Source: Gymnogyps californianus (Eukaryota; Chordata; Aves; Accipitriformes; Cathartidae). From it: 64,000 bases of DNA. How positions within the stretch are numbered: position 1 is the stretch's first letter; every line of letters begins with the position of its first letter. Location of the stretch: assembly GCF_018139145.2 (NCBI RefSeq), contig NC_059477.1, positions 17,285,522 to 17,349,521 on the forward strand, in the 5' to 3' direction. A program made the translations under genes and the position numbers. The notes beneath the pieces are model-generated. The model searched no databases and was not told where the DNA came from. It saw only the letters and a program-made list of their open reading frames with translations. Below are positions 49,501-61,320 of the stretch, piece by piece.

Positions 49501-51269
49501 TTATGTTTGATCAACAAAGAATGTTAGTTATTGAAGATGACTTTTCATGTGATACAGTGGTGTTTAGTCAGGTGTGAGATGTGTTACGTTGGATCTCAGA
49601 TAAGAAAGTGAGGTATTAATCAAACTTGGAGCATCTTCAAGTTAGGTCCTAATCCTAACATGCTGAAGCAGGACAAAATGGTACAAACATGAATGAATGT
49701 AGAGCAGAAATTAGGGGAAAATGTTCCTAACTCTTATAGTAGTGAGATTCTGGAAGAGCTTTCCACTAATAAAAGGACTGTTTCAAATATGGAACTCTGT
49801 TTCTGTAGGGCATTTATTTACAGTAGTGTTTCAGTGTTGGAAGACTGGCCTTGATTAACTAACAGTTTCCTTCCTGTGTTTCTAAGGCTGCTAACATGCA
49901 GATGTACATGTAATTTCACTCATCTGAACTACAGCAATAAATCAGTGGGAATGTTACTGTTGTTAACGTGGTTAAAGGCTGGGAGGATCAGGGCTTTGAC
50001 TTTCCATAATTTAGCAAAAGGATCTTATGAGTCTGAACTTGTAAGTATTAGAAAAAATACAAACAGTTTGAAAAGTCTGCTGTGATACGTGCAGAGAAGG
50101 CTGTGGTCCCACAACACAAATCAGAAATCTTGAGGAATGTCCTTAGAGTATTTTGGACTTGTCTTATTTGCTTCACCCCCCAAAAGAATGAGGGAACTTG
50201 TGATCTACAAAGTTGGGTGTCCTTTGGTTTTTCTTGAATTCTGCATTTCCCTTGCACACTTTCCATGTGACTACTCGTATCAACGAATAGAGTGCATACT
50301 TAGTAAGTGTCTTCAGTCAAACTCAGATTTCACAAAGATGATTTAAAAGTACATCTCCAACTATAATCACCCATTACTTCATATTAATACAGGTTTTAAG
50401 TCTAAGTAGATTTTATAGTATAAAAAAGCACCTTCTTTATCTCTGTATGAGTCAAGTGAATAATTCGTCATGAATAATTTATAAGATGAATTGAGGTTCC
50501 TCTTTCATGTACCACCTACGTGAAATAATTTCATTTATTTTACTTTTTTCTTTTTTCTTTTTTTTTTAAATTCTGAGGTAATATGCACATCTGAAAGCTG
50601 AGCTTCCTTACGTATTGGTGCCTGGTCAAGTAAGATCCATGTTTCTGTATCTTGAATGGATTAGCAGAATATAAATATGTTGTGGAAGCAAATGTTTTAA
50701 TTACAGATTTTAAATCTGCTTTTGACAAACACTGCTTAATATGAAACATGCTCTCAGAAGTTATTACCAGGAGTAATGTGAATAGGATAAGATGATTACA
50801 TAAATCAAATACAAGAGAGTAATCAGAATCATCTCTCAATTCATGTGCAGGTATTTTTATGGTGAATCCTCTTTTGGAATAGATATACAGAAGGTACGTT
50901 GCCTATTTTAAATGACCCAGAGTACCCCTGAGGAATAGTGCAGTAAGCGCAGGCAGACAGCATGCTTTCTGGCTCTGTGGTGCCTTTTAGGAAGGTCTCC
51001 AGAGGGAGCAGCATTATACGACAGAGAAGGCACGGCTGAGGCAATCACATTATTCCCTTGGTACATCAAAGACTGTCTCCGGTATACAGGTTAGGGCACT
51101 CTCAGTCCCTTTTTAATAGATGCCAACAGCTAGACCAATTCCAGGCTGCCCAAAAGGAAGGAAGTAGGAGCTGCCTCCCTCCTGTGTCTCTGCGAAGCTC
51201 TACACCATCTCAGAATGGATCAGGCCTATGATACCTACTTTATGGAGAGTTTCAGACTCTTAATCCTAT
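43516..51269. other. Gene-poor flank, no gene recognised
   Basis: AT-rich unique sequence. A patch at about 44500-44870 is GC-richer, with CAGCTG and TGCAGCC motifs and a 103-codon frame judged to be chance. No exon or repeat family recognised. Confidence 0.65.
50543..50567. repeat. T-rich tract (CTTTTTT units)
   Basis: Repeated C followed by six or more T, low-complexity sequence. Confidence 0.93.
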
Positions 51270-51620
51270 TTAAATTTTAATGTGAAGGCTTGTTATAGTT
51301 TCTATAATTTGAGGCATTAAAAGCAGATGAAGCATCTTTAATCATAAAAGCTTCATTGCTCTAATTTATGATACCTGCATTTTAAGCCCTACCATAAAGT
51401 GGATTGTGTTTGGGGGCTGATAGTTCACAGTAAGGAAATGTGATCCATCAGGAAATCTGTTTACATTAAAACATTTTTGACAGCGGCAGTAATTAAACCT
51501 GTTTCCCAGGTGCAGAGCAATGTTTTAAATGCCCCTCTAGCTACAATACCATTCAGGTTTGTCTGTCTTTCTCCCTTATCATCTACTACAAAAACAAGAT
51601 AATGAGAAAAGGGCAAAATA
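51270..51620. promoter_or_regulatory. Candidate conserved non-coding block
   Basis: Repeat-free AT-rich sequence with a compact motif group near 51475-51515: TGACAG (MEIS/TGIF type), TAATTA (homeodomain) and CAGGTG (E-box), plus several TTTAAT and ATTTA runs. It looks like a developmental enhancer candidate by composition only. Confidence 0.25.
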
Positions 51621-54600
51621 TAAGGAGGGCTGGACTAGCAATTAATAATCTAAGTATATAATCAGAACGTTAAAATCTCATTTTAACTGATTTGTGTATT
51701 AGTTTGTATGACACTGAAAAATTCTTTTGTGCATTTCCATGTGCCTGAGAAACAGTAAATGGGAAATCATGGCACCAGTGCTTGCTGCTATGACAAGTTA
51801 TAGCCTAACAAGATCATTTCTGACTTTGAAACGTGAGTTGGCTTTAGAGCATGGCTACACAAACCTTTTTATGCAGACAGCATGTGATTTTTTCTGTGAA
51901 CTTTTCTTTGAGTAACAGTGCATGAAGACTGGCAAATCCTAAAAACCTGATGAACTCATGAAAGCATAATTTGGACAAGTACATACTTGTGCCATGAAGC
52001 CAAGGGTAAGATCTATTTGACTTACACACAGCATAGATCAAGCGCTGCTCCCTGTCAGACTGCTAAAATTCTTTTAACACCCCACGCCCAGGCTAACTTG
52101 CTTCCTATCAGCCTCCTCCTTAAAAGCCCCAAACTGACAGGTGAATGGGTACTTAACCATCCACTTATTGGTATCTTTTGAGAGTAACCAGTCAGTCCCA
52201 CTCTCATCTTCATCCACCGGAACAGCTGGCCACAGTGCTGCATTTCCAAACCACGCATCTGAAATCTTTGGAGGAGAGCTTTGGAAGCAGGGTCCCAGGC
52301 ATGGGTCTGCTCTTGGTGCTATAGCCAACATATAATTTTCTTCTCCTGAAGACGTGACCCTGGCACACCTAGCTGTTTAACTCTTTCCTGGTTTTGACTG
52401 CATTTTCCAGGTCACTATATCAAAAGCGGACAACTCAGCCTGGGAAATTTGATTACGTTGGAGGGATGTGGTGACTCCTGGCAGGGGGCTGAAGGCAGGA
52501 ATAGCAATGCACCCATGAGAAGTTTTGAGAGGGAGCAGGGCAGTCACAGGAGGTCTGAAAAAGAAAGGTTTTAATGCCACCCTATTTCACAGCCCAGTGT
52601 GTCTGCCCACCCTTTCCAATGCAGTATTTTCTACAGCAGATGAATGGAGAATTATCACCGTTTGTAAATGCTTGAGAGCATATATATCGTGTGCTTAACT
52701 GAAGTATTTATCATTTAAGAACACCTGTAAAAATATCAGAAAGCCATAATGATCGAAATACTAAATGTCATTGTTATTGTTCCTACACAGCGTATATGCA
52801 AATACATGCCGCTCCCCAGAGCTTGAATTCACAGGAAATTAAATGGAACAGATTTTTTCCTCTTCCATGTATTTTTTTTCCATATTGTGAAATAAGGCAT
52901 TGCACAAAACTGGCATGTCACTTGTACAATCTATAGTCATTACAATAAAATCTTCATTGCTGAATCAGAAAATCTGGGAACACCTTCATATTCAGTGCTA
53001 ATTCCAATCATTTCTATGGCTGCTCACCAGCTCTGTGCTGTGGTCGGGAAGCTGTGTAGAAATGTTAGTAGCATGGGTCTGTCCCTGGTGTAAATGAGAC
53101 CCACTTCAGAATAAAAGGGATTTTTGAGTGTTTATTACTTTCTGTAAATATACAATTATATACAAGTATTTGTTAGAGGCAAAAGCCACTGTTCACCATC
53201 CATTTTCTTGATAATGGAAGTGATCTGATTTAGCACAGCTATAACGATCATGTTTTTATATGTATGGTCCAGAAGCTATTTGTTTAAAAACCACAACAAA
53301 GCAGATGACCCGAGACGTTGCTCATAAAAGAGAAAATATGATCATTATTCATATAGTTATTGTCAGACGGCATCAGTGGGCATAGTGAGTAAACTGTTAA
53401 TACTCTACATGTCCTGATGCCTCTACATGCTGCTTAGCTGAAGGACAGCACACTCCTTTCTATCTGGGTTTCTAGGGTAAGAGGCTGCCTGGATCACCAG
53501 AGGACTGGCAAGGACTGTCTCCTAAGCAGCGTAAGAAATATCTGTTAGGAGTTGTTGTAAAAACCTGCACTACAGGAAAGATCATAGTTTGCAACAACGA
53601 CCCGTGTTAGTCTTACAAAACTGCAGCTCTGTGCCACGCGGTGTGCTGGTGCTGTATCAGTTTAGTGTTTGTATACCAACAGTCAAAGTACTTCTGTAAC
53701 CACAGCACTGGGTGATGTCCTGTCTTCTTCATTGGGGAGTTAATTGTACTTGTTTTAGAGTTAGCTGTTAAGGAGATTAGGAAGGTGAAGCATAGCAGGG
53801 TAGCTGTGGTTGCATGGCAACTGGAAAGAACAGTAACATCTGGTATTCTTAATTTTTTTAGAACCTATAGATCTCTGTGCCATCGTATAAGTATTATTAT
53901 TTCTACCACAGTGCCTCATTTTTCCTATTTGTTAGCCAACAGGTAATATCCTTGATGTTACCAGGTAACCCAAGGGCAAAATTAGATATAACATTGGATG
54001 CTGTGATGTTAAAGTCAGCTTCCTAATTCCCAGGCATGGCTAGCCCCAGAGGATACTCTCAAGAAGCAGCGTAGAGGAAAAGGTCTATCTTCGTGTGAAA
54101 GACCAGCTTTGAGGTTAGTCAGCCAGTGCTGTTAGCTACTTGAGTGTATGGTGTCTTTTCTGTCTGCTGAAACAATAGATCTATTTGAAATTTTGTTTAT
54201 TTTCCTCCCGCAGGGCCATTTCTTTCCTGTTAGGAGGGCAGGAAGACCAGGCCATCTGTCACAAGAACGGCATCTATAAGAAAAACTGCATTAACTGCAC
54301 TTTAACTCATCTTCCTTGATAATTTCCCCACTTGTGGCTCCGACTGCTTCATGTTTTATTTCTGACAAACAAAAAAGCCTTGTTAAAGCAGTGGTTTGCT
54401 TCATTCATTTTTGAAATAAAAACTCAGTAAGTGATGGGGTGTCAAGTGTAGACCAGACTGGTTTTGTGTAGCTGCCTTTAAGCACTTGACATCACTCACT
54501 CACCCCGTGGTTTTCTTCAGTGGTTACTTTAAAATAAAAGAAAAGGAACAACAGAGGGGTTTCCACAGAGCTTCCCACTGGGGAGCAGCAGACGTTGGGC

Positions 54601-57600
54601 GGACTCAGCAAGCACCACAGCACTCTGCTGGTACAGGGCCTTGGAAAGCCTCCCTGGCCTTGCCGCCCCAGAGACGAGCTCTATTTTAAGCTCTCCTTGC
54701 CTCTGTGTAGGCACCCAAACCAGCCCATTTCTAGGGCAAAGCTGCTGATTTTATCAAGCCCGAATGGCAGTGGGGCTTTGGAGAGCAGGAGCTGCAAGGG
54801 AGGGTAGGCATGCTCCCCACACCGCTTAGCACCCTTCTCCTCTGGACCCACTGATCTGCCCAATGCCGGACAGAAAATAAATATAAAGGAATCCCCTATG
54901 CGAAAGCCCCTTTTTCAGCCTGAACACTTTGCTGGGAAGATCAAGCAGGGACCTGGAGGAGTCATTTTCCTCAGTCGATGAACTTCAGCGAACCCTGTGT
55001 GTGCATTTGCTTGGCTGGTACAATTCTCATTGTCTCCCAAGAAGCTGATGAGAGCATTTTGAAATAGCTAACAATTGTATAAACATGGAAAATTAATTTC
55101 TTATATTTTAAAATATTGACTAGACTAGCAGATTGTATAACCGATGCATAAAATTTTTCTTTGCATATTCTTCCTTGAAGACTTCATTTTTCAAAACCAC
55201 CTTTATAAATTCTCTTTTGCTCTTTCCTATTCATCCTTTTGTTCGGATCTTTTTGAGAGTTAGCCCAGATTAGAATTCATTATCTCTAAAAAAAATGAGA
55301 TGCTAAAGGTATTCTTTCTTCAGTGTGCATCTCCAGCCTGTCTTGACAGGCTGTCAAGAAATATGTCTCTAAACAGCCAGGTTAGATCCTCAGAGACAAC
55401 CAGTGATGCAGTTCTTAGTAATGTGCTAAAACCCAGTCAGAGTGCACCTTATTGTTGCTGTGTGCAGTGATGTGACATCTGAGTTATTTGTTTGCTCTGC
55501 CATAAGATAGCATTAGTGGATATAATGTGAACAGATCACTCATTTGTGGAAATATTTATGGTGCTGCTTTCGAGGGATCATTCAGTCTGAAAGCAGATGG
55601 CAAAGCATGGATATTCATGGACTACTTTAAAAGCTATCTTAGGTAAAATGGTTTCATACAGAGCAGCTAAAGCATGTAACACTGATATTTTACAACACTT
55701 ATTACTTAATGTTTACATGTATTTACAATAAATCTTCATAAATGCTACTCAAGCAAGAATTTGCTAGTTGCAGTTTTTATTATAGTATATCCCATGAGGT
55801 CTTTATTGCTCAGGCCCCTGACCCTGCAAATACCTACGCATGAGTTAAACAACACTTAGCTGAGGGGGCCTACTGCATTCAGCGAGAGTGAGTGTTTGTA
55901 GCACAGCAAACTCCAGGAACACGTGGCGTATGTCGAGATTTTCAATTGTTTGGGGATTTGGGACCTCCATCTTATGACAGCTAAAAGAAGTCTAGCTTTA
56001 GAAGCGATGAGCTTGTCTGCTCAGAACTGCAGGATCCTTCTAAGGTGTTACGTTGGGCATCCAGAAAACAAATCTTTAGTAAAGATGATGTCCAAAGGCT
56101 TTAATATTCTGCAAATACGAATTCAGCTAAATGTGAGGTAGTTGTTTAGATCATTTCATGTGCTTCTTCCCTGATTGCCTGAGGCCCAGCTTTCCATGGT
56201 TCAGTGTTTAGAAATGGTGGTGAGTAAAAGTCTGTTAATTGTGTTGAGTTGGAGGACTGGCCTTTTTCATGAAATAGATGATTTAACATGTATTCAGATG
56301 CTGCAAACTTCTCAGCTTCCTGATTGCGTTTGGTGTCCCTCACCTGGCACTCCCTGGGCTGCCTCTTACTCACTGCCTTCTGTCCTTCAGGGAACATCCA
56401 CATGCCCCTTTCACATGGTGGCTTTAAAGACCTGAGTATATTCCAGCAGCAATATCCCATATGTCCTGTTATGCAAACCCACACACCTAAGTTTGATACA
56501 AAAGGGGGGGGAAAAATTATCAGAATGGGTTTTAAAACTATTCCCTTAGTAAAACTTATGACAGAGGGTTTTGATCTGCCTAGTTTAGCTAGGGTTCACT
56601 TGCAGTTCTCTTGTTCTCAGTTGTCTGATGGTTAAGAGATGTCCCCATTACATTGGTGTCCTTCAGGCGAGGGCTGTGTGCCTGCCTTTGGTGGGGCTTG
56701 GCCCCGGGTTCACAGCTGGAGCTGTTTGGGGTGTCATTGCCTCTCAGCTGTTTGCAATGAGTGCTGTGCTGGAGGCGGCTCGATTTGGGAGGGGGGTGGC
56801 CTGGGTAGGGCTGTTCCTTGTGCCTAGGGCTATCGGCTTGGCTGCACCACAGGAGCTGGTGGGAGCATGTGGGCTGTTGTCGGCTTTGTGTAGACCCGTT
56901 TCCGCAGGACTGGGAGGTAAATTATTGAGATTTTATGTTGCTGAGGCTGCCAGGCTCTGGATGATGAGTAACTTCAAGAGAGGAGGTAGGGACTGAAGTG
57001 CATTAAGATATCACAACTGTTTCCTAAGCAAATATCTTTTGAAGTGCTTGGTTTTAAATTTGCTGGTTTGATTTCTTATAGCTGTATGAATATGGCAGTA
57101 TTGAGCTGAGTGTGGGTCAAGCTTTTTGGTTGTGGTCTGTCCTGTCTCTGAAAGACTACTGGTACTGGGGACTGACTAATTTGAAATTTGCTGAGTTGAA
57201 TGCACCCGTCCCTGCACTGCTGGCGTATCTTTAGATGTCAGGGAGAGGTTTTTTCCTTTTTACTGTTTGTGTGGGGTCTAGTCTTGTTACTAGTTCTCAT
57301 GGTAATAAAAATTATTATTAAGTATCCTGCTGCTTCTCTCTACTTTATCCACCCCATCCTGAGTGTAGCTATTTCATGTTAAAATTGAAATGAACCCTGT
57401 GACTGAATGTGACCTCCACACCCACTGCGGGCTGTGCTCATTCTCTGGCAGTGCCCTTGGGAAGGGGCCATCCTGGAGGCCTCCATCTAACTCACTGTTT
57501 TATTTTCTGACTCAGTTTCCCTACAGCCTTGCAATGCTGTTCTCTTTACTCTTTCTAGTCCTACAAATCAGACTGTCTCTCAGCTAACAGTAAATGCACT

Positions 57601-60314
57601 TGGTGGCATAGCAGGAACAGTAAATGCTCTGGGAAACATCTTAGTATGAGCAGTTCAAAGGCCAATGCAAGAGCATGTACTTATATGCATATGTATGTAG
57701 TGTTTGTGAAAATGTACTTGAATAAGTACTAATAATGGATACAATGCTAATATTTGCTATGGATTTTCAGGCCACTGGGGAAAGTGGAGTATAAACTGCA
57801 ACTTGAAATAGTTTCCTGTTAAGAAATAGCTAGATTACAAGTACTGCAGTGCACTCACTTTCCAGGAAAGCAATTAGTTAAACCTGATTAATGGCATAAA
57901 CTGTCTGAAGGAGATAATGCACATCTGAAAAATGCTGTTTAATAGGAAAACAATTGTGTCCAACCGTATTAACAGCATAGCAAAGACTGAAGCTCTTCTT
58001 TCTGACTTAAATACAATAGCTCTGTTATCTCTCTTTGTAGAGAAAGATCTGGGTAGAACAGACCTGGGATTTTCTGTCTTTGTTCACTTTGAGTCAAAGT
58101 GCTACTGATTTTTGTAGAAAACAAGTTGGAAACTTAGATTCATATTTTCTTTAGTTGAAGCCTAGTGCCAGTGGTTAAGATGGTGTGCAGAGTTTGTGTG
58201 TGTTACTCGGGTTAAATTACTTAAGCCTGGTTTTAACCAAGTTAGTGTCATTCATGTTCTGTGGTGGTTCATGCTATGAAAGCCTGTGAAGTGTTGCAGC
58301 AGGATTCTTTCAAATTTTTCATCTTGCCTGGTAAAAGGAATAATAAGGGGTAAAAACAAAACAAACAAATGAGACTCAGCAAAACTTACTGACTCTGCAC
58401 AATGTTCAGGCATGCAGGCTGTGGTTGACTTTAAATGAAACAAGAACACAGGGGACTATATTTAATTTAAACACCACTCATCCTAAAATAACTTAACCTG
58501 CAGAATGATTGCTGTGCAAACTCTGCAATAATATAGCAGAGCTGTCACTTCAGTCAGTATTTAATAGTCTCTGGCCGATTTCATTATTAACACTTAAAGC
58601 ACCTCATGAAAAGTGATGAAAATACAGATGTGTAACCCTTACTGAACTCTCAGAGATCCCACAGAACATGTTTGTAGCTACTGCCTGCCACTTCTCAAGG
58701 GGGACAGCAAACAGTTGTGAACTGGGCTGTTAGCAGCAGATTCCTAAAATCCTCTTGTTTCAAGATTGCCAACAAAGTAGATGAAATGGGTTCCTCACAG
58801 CTTTTGCTTCCATGTGGTCTGTGTGGAAGCCTGGTAAGTGAGCTCTCCTCCTCCTATCCCAAATGGCTGGGAATTATTTTTTCCTTTTTTTTCTTTACTA
58901 AAATTTATATGAAGACCAGGCTGGTGTATTGCACTGGCTGGAAGATATATCACAGGAACAGCCCAAGAGTGAGTACCAAAAAAGACTGTAGTTGCAGAAA
59001 AAGTACCTGTAGTCATGCTGTTAAACTTTTGTGTTTATTACCCTGTATTCCAAGACTTCCTTACCATAACACAGGTCCTGATGATTGTGCAAAGAAGCAG
59101 ACTAACCAAAATTTTTATATTTATGTTTGTGTGTATATAGACACTACAATTATGTGCATATATGAGAGAGTACCACTAAATTCACCTGAGTTCCTCTGCC
59201 TTTTTTAAGGCTCTAAAAATCTGCTTGCCTAATACTGGGAGAGGGTGCTTGGACTTCTGCTTGTGTTACCATTGGGCTTTGGCTGAGAGAGTTCATGTGG
59301 CTGGGTTGATGGTTATAGTTAGTAACAGCTGGCATGGGGCTTAGCCAAGGGCTTGATTGCTTGTCTGAAGGAGCTAAAATGGACTCTCTAGAGAGCCTGG
59401 ATGTTTCCTTGGTTCTTGGCATAATCTCAAGCAGCAAGTCTCAACCTTTCCATGTTGAATTACAGCAGCTGTGAGGTTTGCATGCCGGTTGTGTATTTCC
59501 ATTAGTGACAGATTAAGTAGCCTTAATTTGAACTTGGAGGTCTAACTTTAGGTGCACCTGTGGTGGCACCTGGCCTGGAATAAGCATGAGCATGGAGCTT
59601 CTGGCCTCCCAGGCAAGGGCAGTAGGTGGGAGAGATGAGGCCAATGATGCAGGGGTGTCCATGGTTAATCATGCAGAAAACCTCTTGGGAAAAGCATTCC
59701 TTTCTCTACCTCCTTCAACTTCTGTAAGCATCTGGGAATGCCTTAAGGCATTTGACTGGTATTGAGTGGTCACTTGAGTTATTTTGTTCTGGTCTGAAGC
59801 TTATGTCTTGAAATGGGGAAAACCTTGATTGAAAGGATAGGGAATTACTCATAACTGAATTTTAATTCTAAATTCCAAGCTGAGGTATCTCCACTGGGTG
59901 CATTGGTTGCTCTTTCTGGACAAGTGCATTTCAGATGACAAAAAAGTTAACAAGAGGGTGGCTAGATTCTTTTTTCCTTAAAAAGAAAATTTATTACATG
60001 TTCCCATTGTGCTCCTCTTTCATGTTGTTTGAATGTGACACAAACTGTGGAATTTATGAAGTGCTGAATCTGTATAATGCATTGGTGCTGAATTTCTGTG
60101 GTCTAGAGGTTGGCTTGGTGGGGCTTTCAGCTGAAGCTCTGGGAGCACTTGGGTGCAAGCTGTGCTTGATTTAAAGAAAAATTAATGCTTAGAACTTTTT
60201 CAGGCTTCATGTGATGTTGTTTTGGATGTGGAAAAAAAAAAATTCCAAACGAGCTTGAAGCTTAGATTAAAATAGATAATACTTCCTGAAGTTGCCAGTA
60301 CCTCCAGAATGTGG
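51621..60314. other. Gene-poor flank, no gene recognised
   Basis: Base composition rises slightly in GC between 56.6 and 57.0 kb, where a 122-codon frame exists without recognisable content. Near 55808-55915 the phrase 'ctgaccctgcaaatacctac' then 'gcatgagttaa' resembles an old amniote interspersed repeat. No gene can be supported. Confidence 0.6.
55341..55359. repeat. Short 9-bp inverted repeat
   Basis: TCTTGACAG, one G, then CTGTCAAGA. It is too tight to fold as RNA without opening and is probably a chance palindrome or a paired TGACAG (MEIS-type) site. Confidence 0.85.
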
Positions 60315-61320
60315 AATCATAGAATAGTTTGGGTTGGAAGGAACATTAAAGGTCATCTAGTCCAACACCCCTGCAATGAGCAGGCACACCTTCCACTAGA
60401 CCAGGTTGCTCAGAGCCCCATCCAACCTGACCTTGAAGGTTTCCAGGGATGGGGCATCTGCCACTTCTCTGGGCAACCTGTTCCAGTGTTTCACCACCCT
60501 CATTGTAAAAAATTTCTTCCTTATATCTAGTTTAAATTTACCCTTGTTTAGTTTAAAGCCATTACCCCTTGTCCTATCACAACAGGCCCTACTAAAAAGT
60601 CTGTCCCCATCTTTCTTAAAAGGCCCCTTTAAGTATTGAAAGGCCACAAAAAGGTCTCCCCAGAGCCTTCTCTTCTCCAGGCTGAACAACCCCAACTCGC
60701 TCAGCCTGTCCTCATAGGAGAGGTGTTCCACCCCTCTGATCATTTTTGTGGCCCTCCTCTGGATCTGCTCCAACAAGTCCATGTCTTTCCTGTACTGAGG
60801 ACTCCAGAGCTGGATGCAGTACTCCAGGTGGGGTCTCACTGGAGTGGAGTAGATGGGGAGAGTCACCTGCCTCAACCTGCTGGTCATGCTTCTTTTGATG
60901 CAGCCCAGGATACGGTTGGCTTTGTGGGCTGCAAGAGCACATTGCCAGGTCATGTTGAGGTTCTTATCAACCAACACCCCCAAGTCCTTCTCCTCAGGGC
61001 TGCTCTCAATCCATTCTCCACCCAGCCTGTATTTGTGCTTGGGATTGCCCTGACCCATGTGCAGGACCTTGCACTTGGCCTTGTTGAACTTCATGAGGTT
61101 CACATGGGCCCACTTCTTGAGCTTGTCCAGGTCCCCCTGAATGGCATCCTGTCCCTCAGGTGTGCCAACCACACAACTCAGCTTGGTGTCATCTGCAAAT
61201 TTGCTGAGGGTGCACTTAATCCCACTATCCATGTCATTGATGAAGATATTAAACAGTACTGGTCCTAGTACAGACCCCTGAGGGACACCATGTATCACTG
61301 ATGTCCATCTGGACATTGAG
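60315..61320 (-). mobile_element. CR1 LINE, 5'-truncated, with 3' UTR and tail
   Basis: A 1.0-kb chicken-repeat-1 retrotransposon fragment. Its 3' end (left side here) has the CR1 terminal signature, read on the plus strand as AATCATAGAATAGTTTGGG followed by 'ggtcatctagtccaac'. The body holds the C-terminal half of ORF2, and the 5' end is lost near 61320, the usual result of incomplete reverse transcription. CR1 elements copy by target-primed reverse transcription and normally leave little or no target duplication; none was seen. The copy is much better preserved than the one at 225-1160. Confidence 0.95.
60396..61316 (-). pseudogene. CR1 ORF2 fragment: C-terminal part of reverse transcriptase, open frame
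   Basis: An uninterrupted 306-codon frame. Near its start is the reverse-transcriptase motif [21 protein letters not shown], and about thirty residues later the catalytic FADDTKL motif (the Asp-Asp pair of the active site). It continues through the thumb region and ends with the family's natural C-terminus, DGALSNLV, followed by the short 3' UTR. The N-terminal endonuclease and the fingers/first palm motifs are missing, so it cannot retrotranspose by itself. The apparent Met start is only the first in-frame ATG after truncation. The absence of stops over 306 codons suggests a fairly recent insertion. Confidence 0.93.

Noticed and set aside
56146..56996. Overlapping frames of 103-122 codons on both strands in the GC-richer 56-57 kb patch
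   Set aside because: Frames compete on both strands, lack domains and have no exon boundaries; not enough to call a gene.
58717..59208. 163-codon plus-strand frame
   Set aside because: Composition shifts along its length, includes a translated T-run and an AT-rich tail, and resembles no protein; judged chance.
60636..61268. 210-codon plus-strand frame inside the CR1 element
   Set aside because: Antisense shadow of the CR1 reverse-transcriptase frame.
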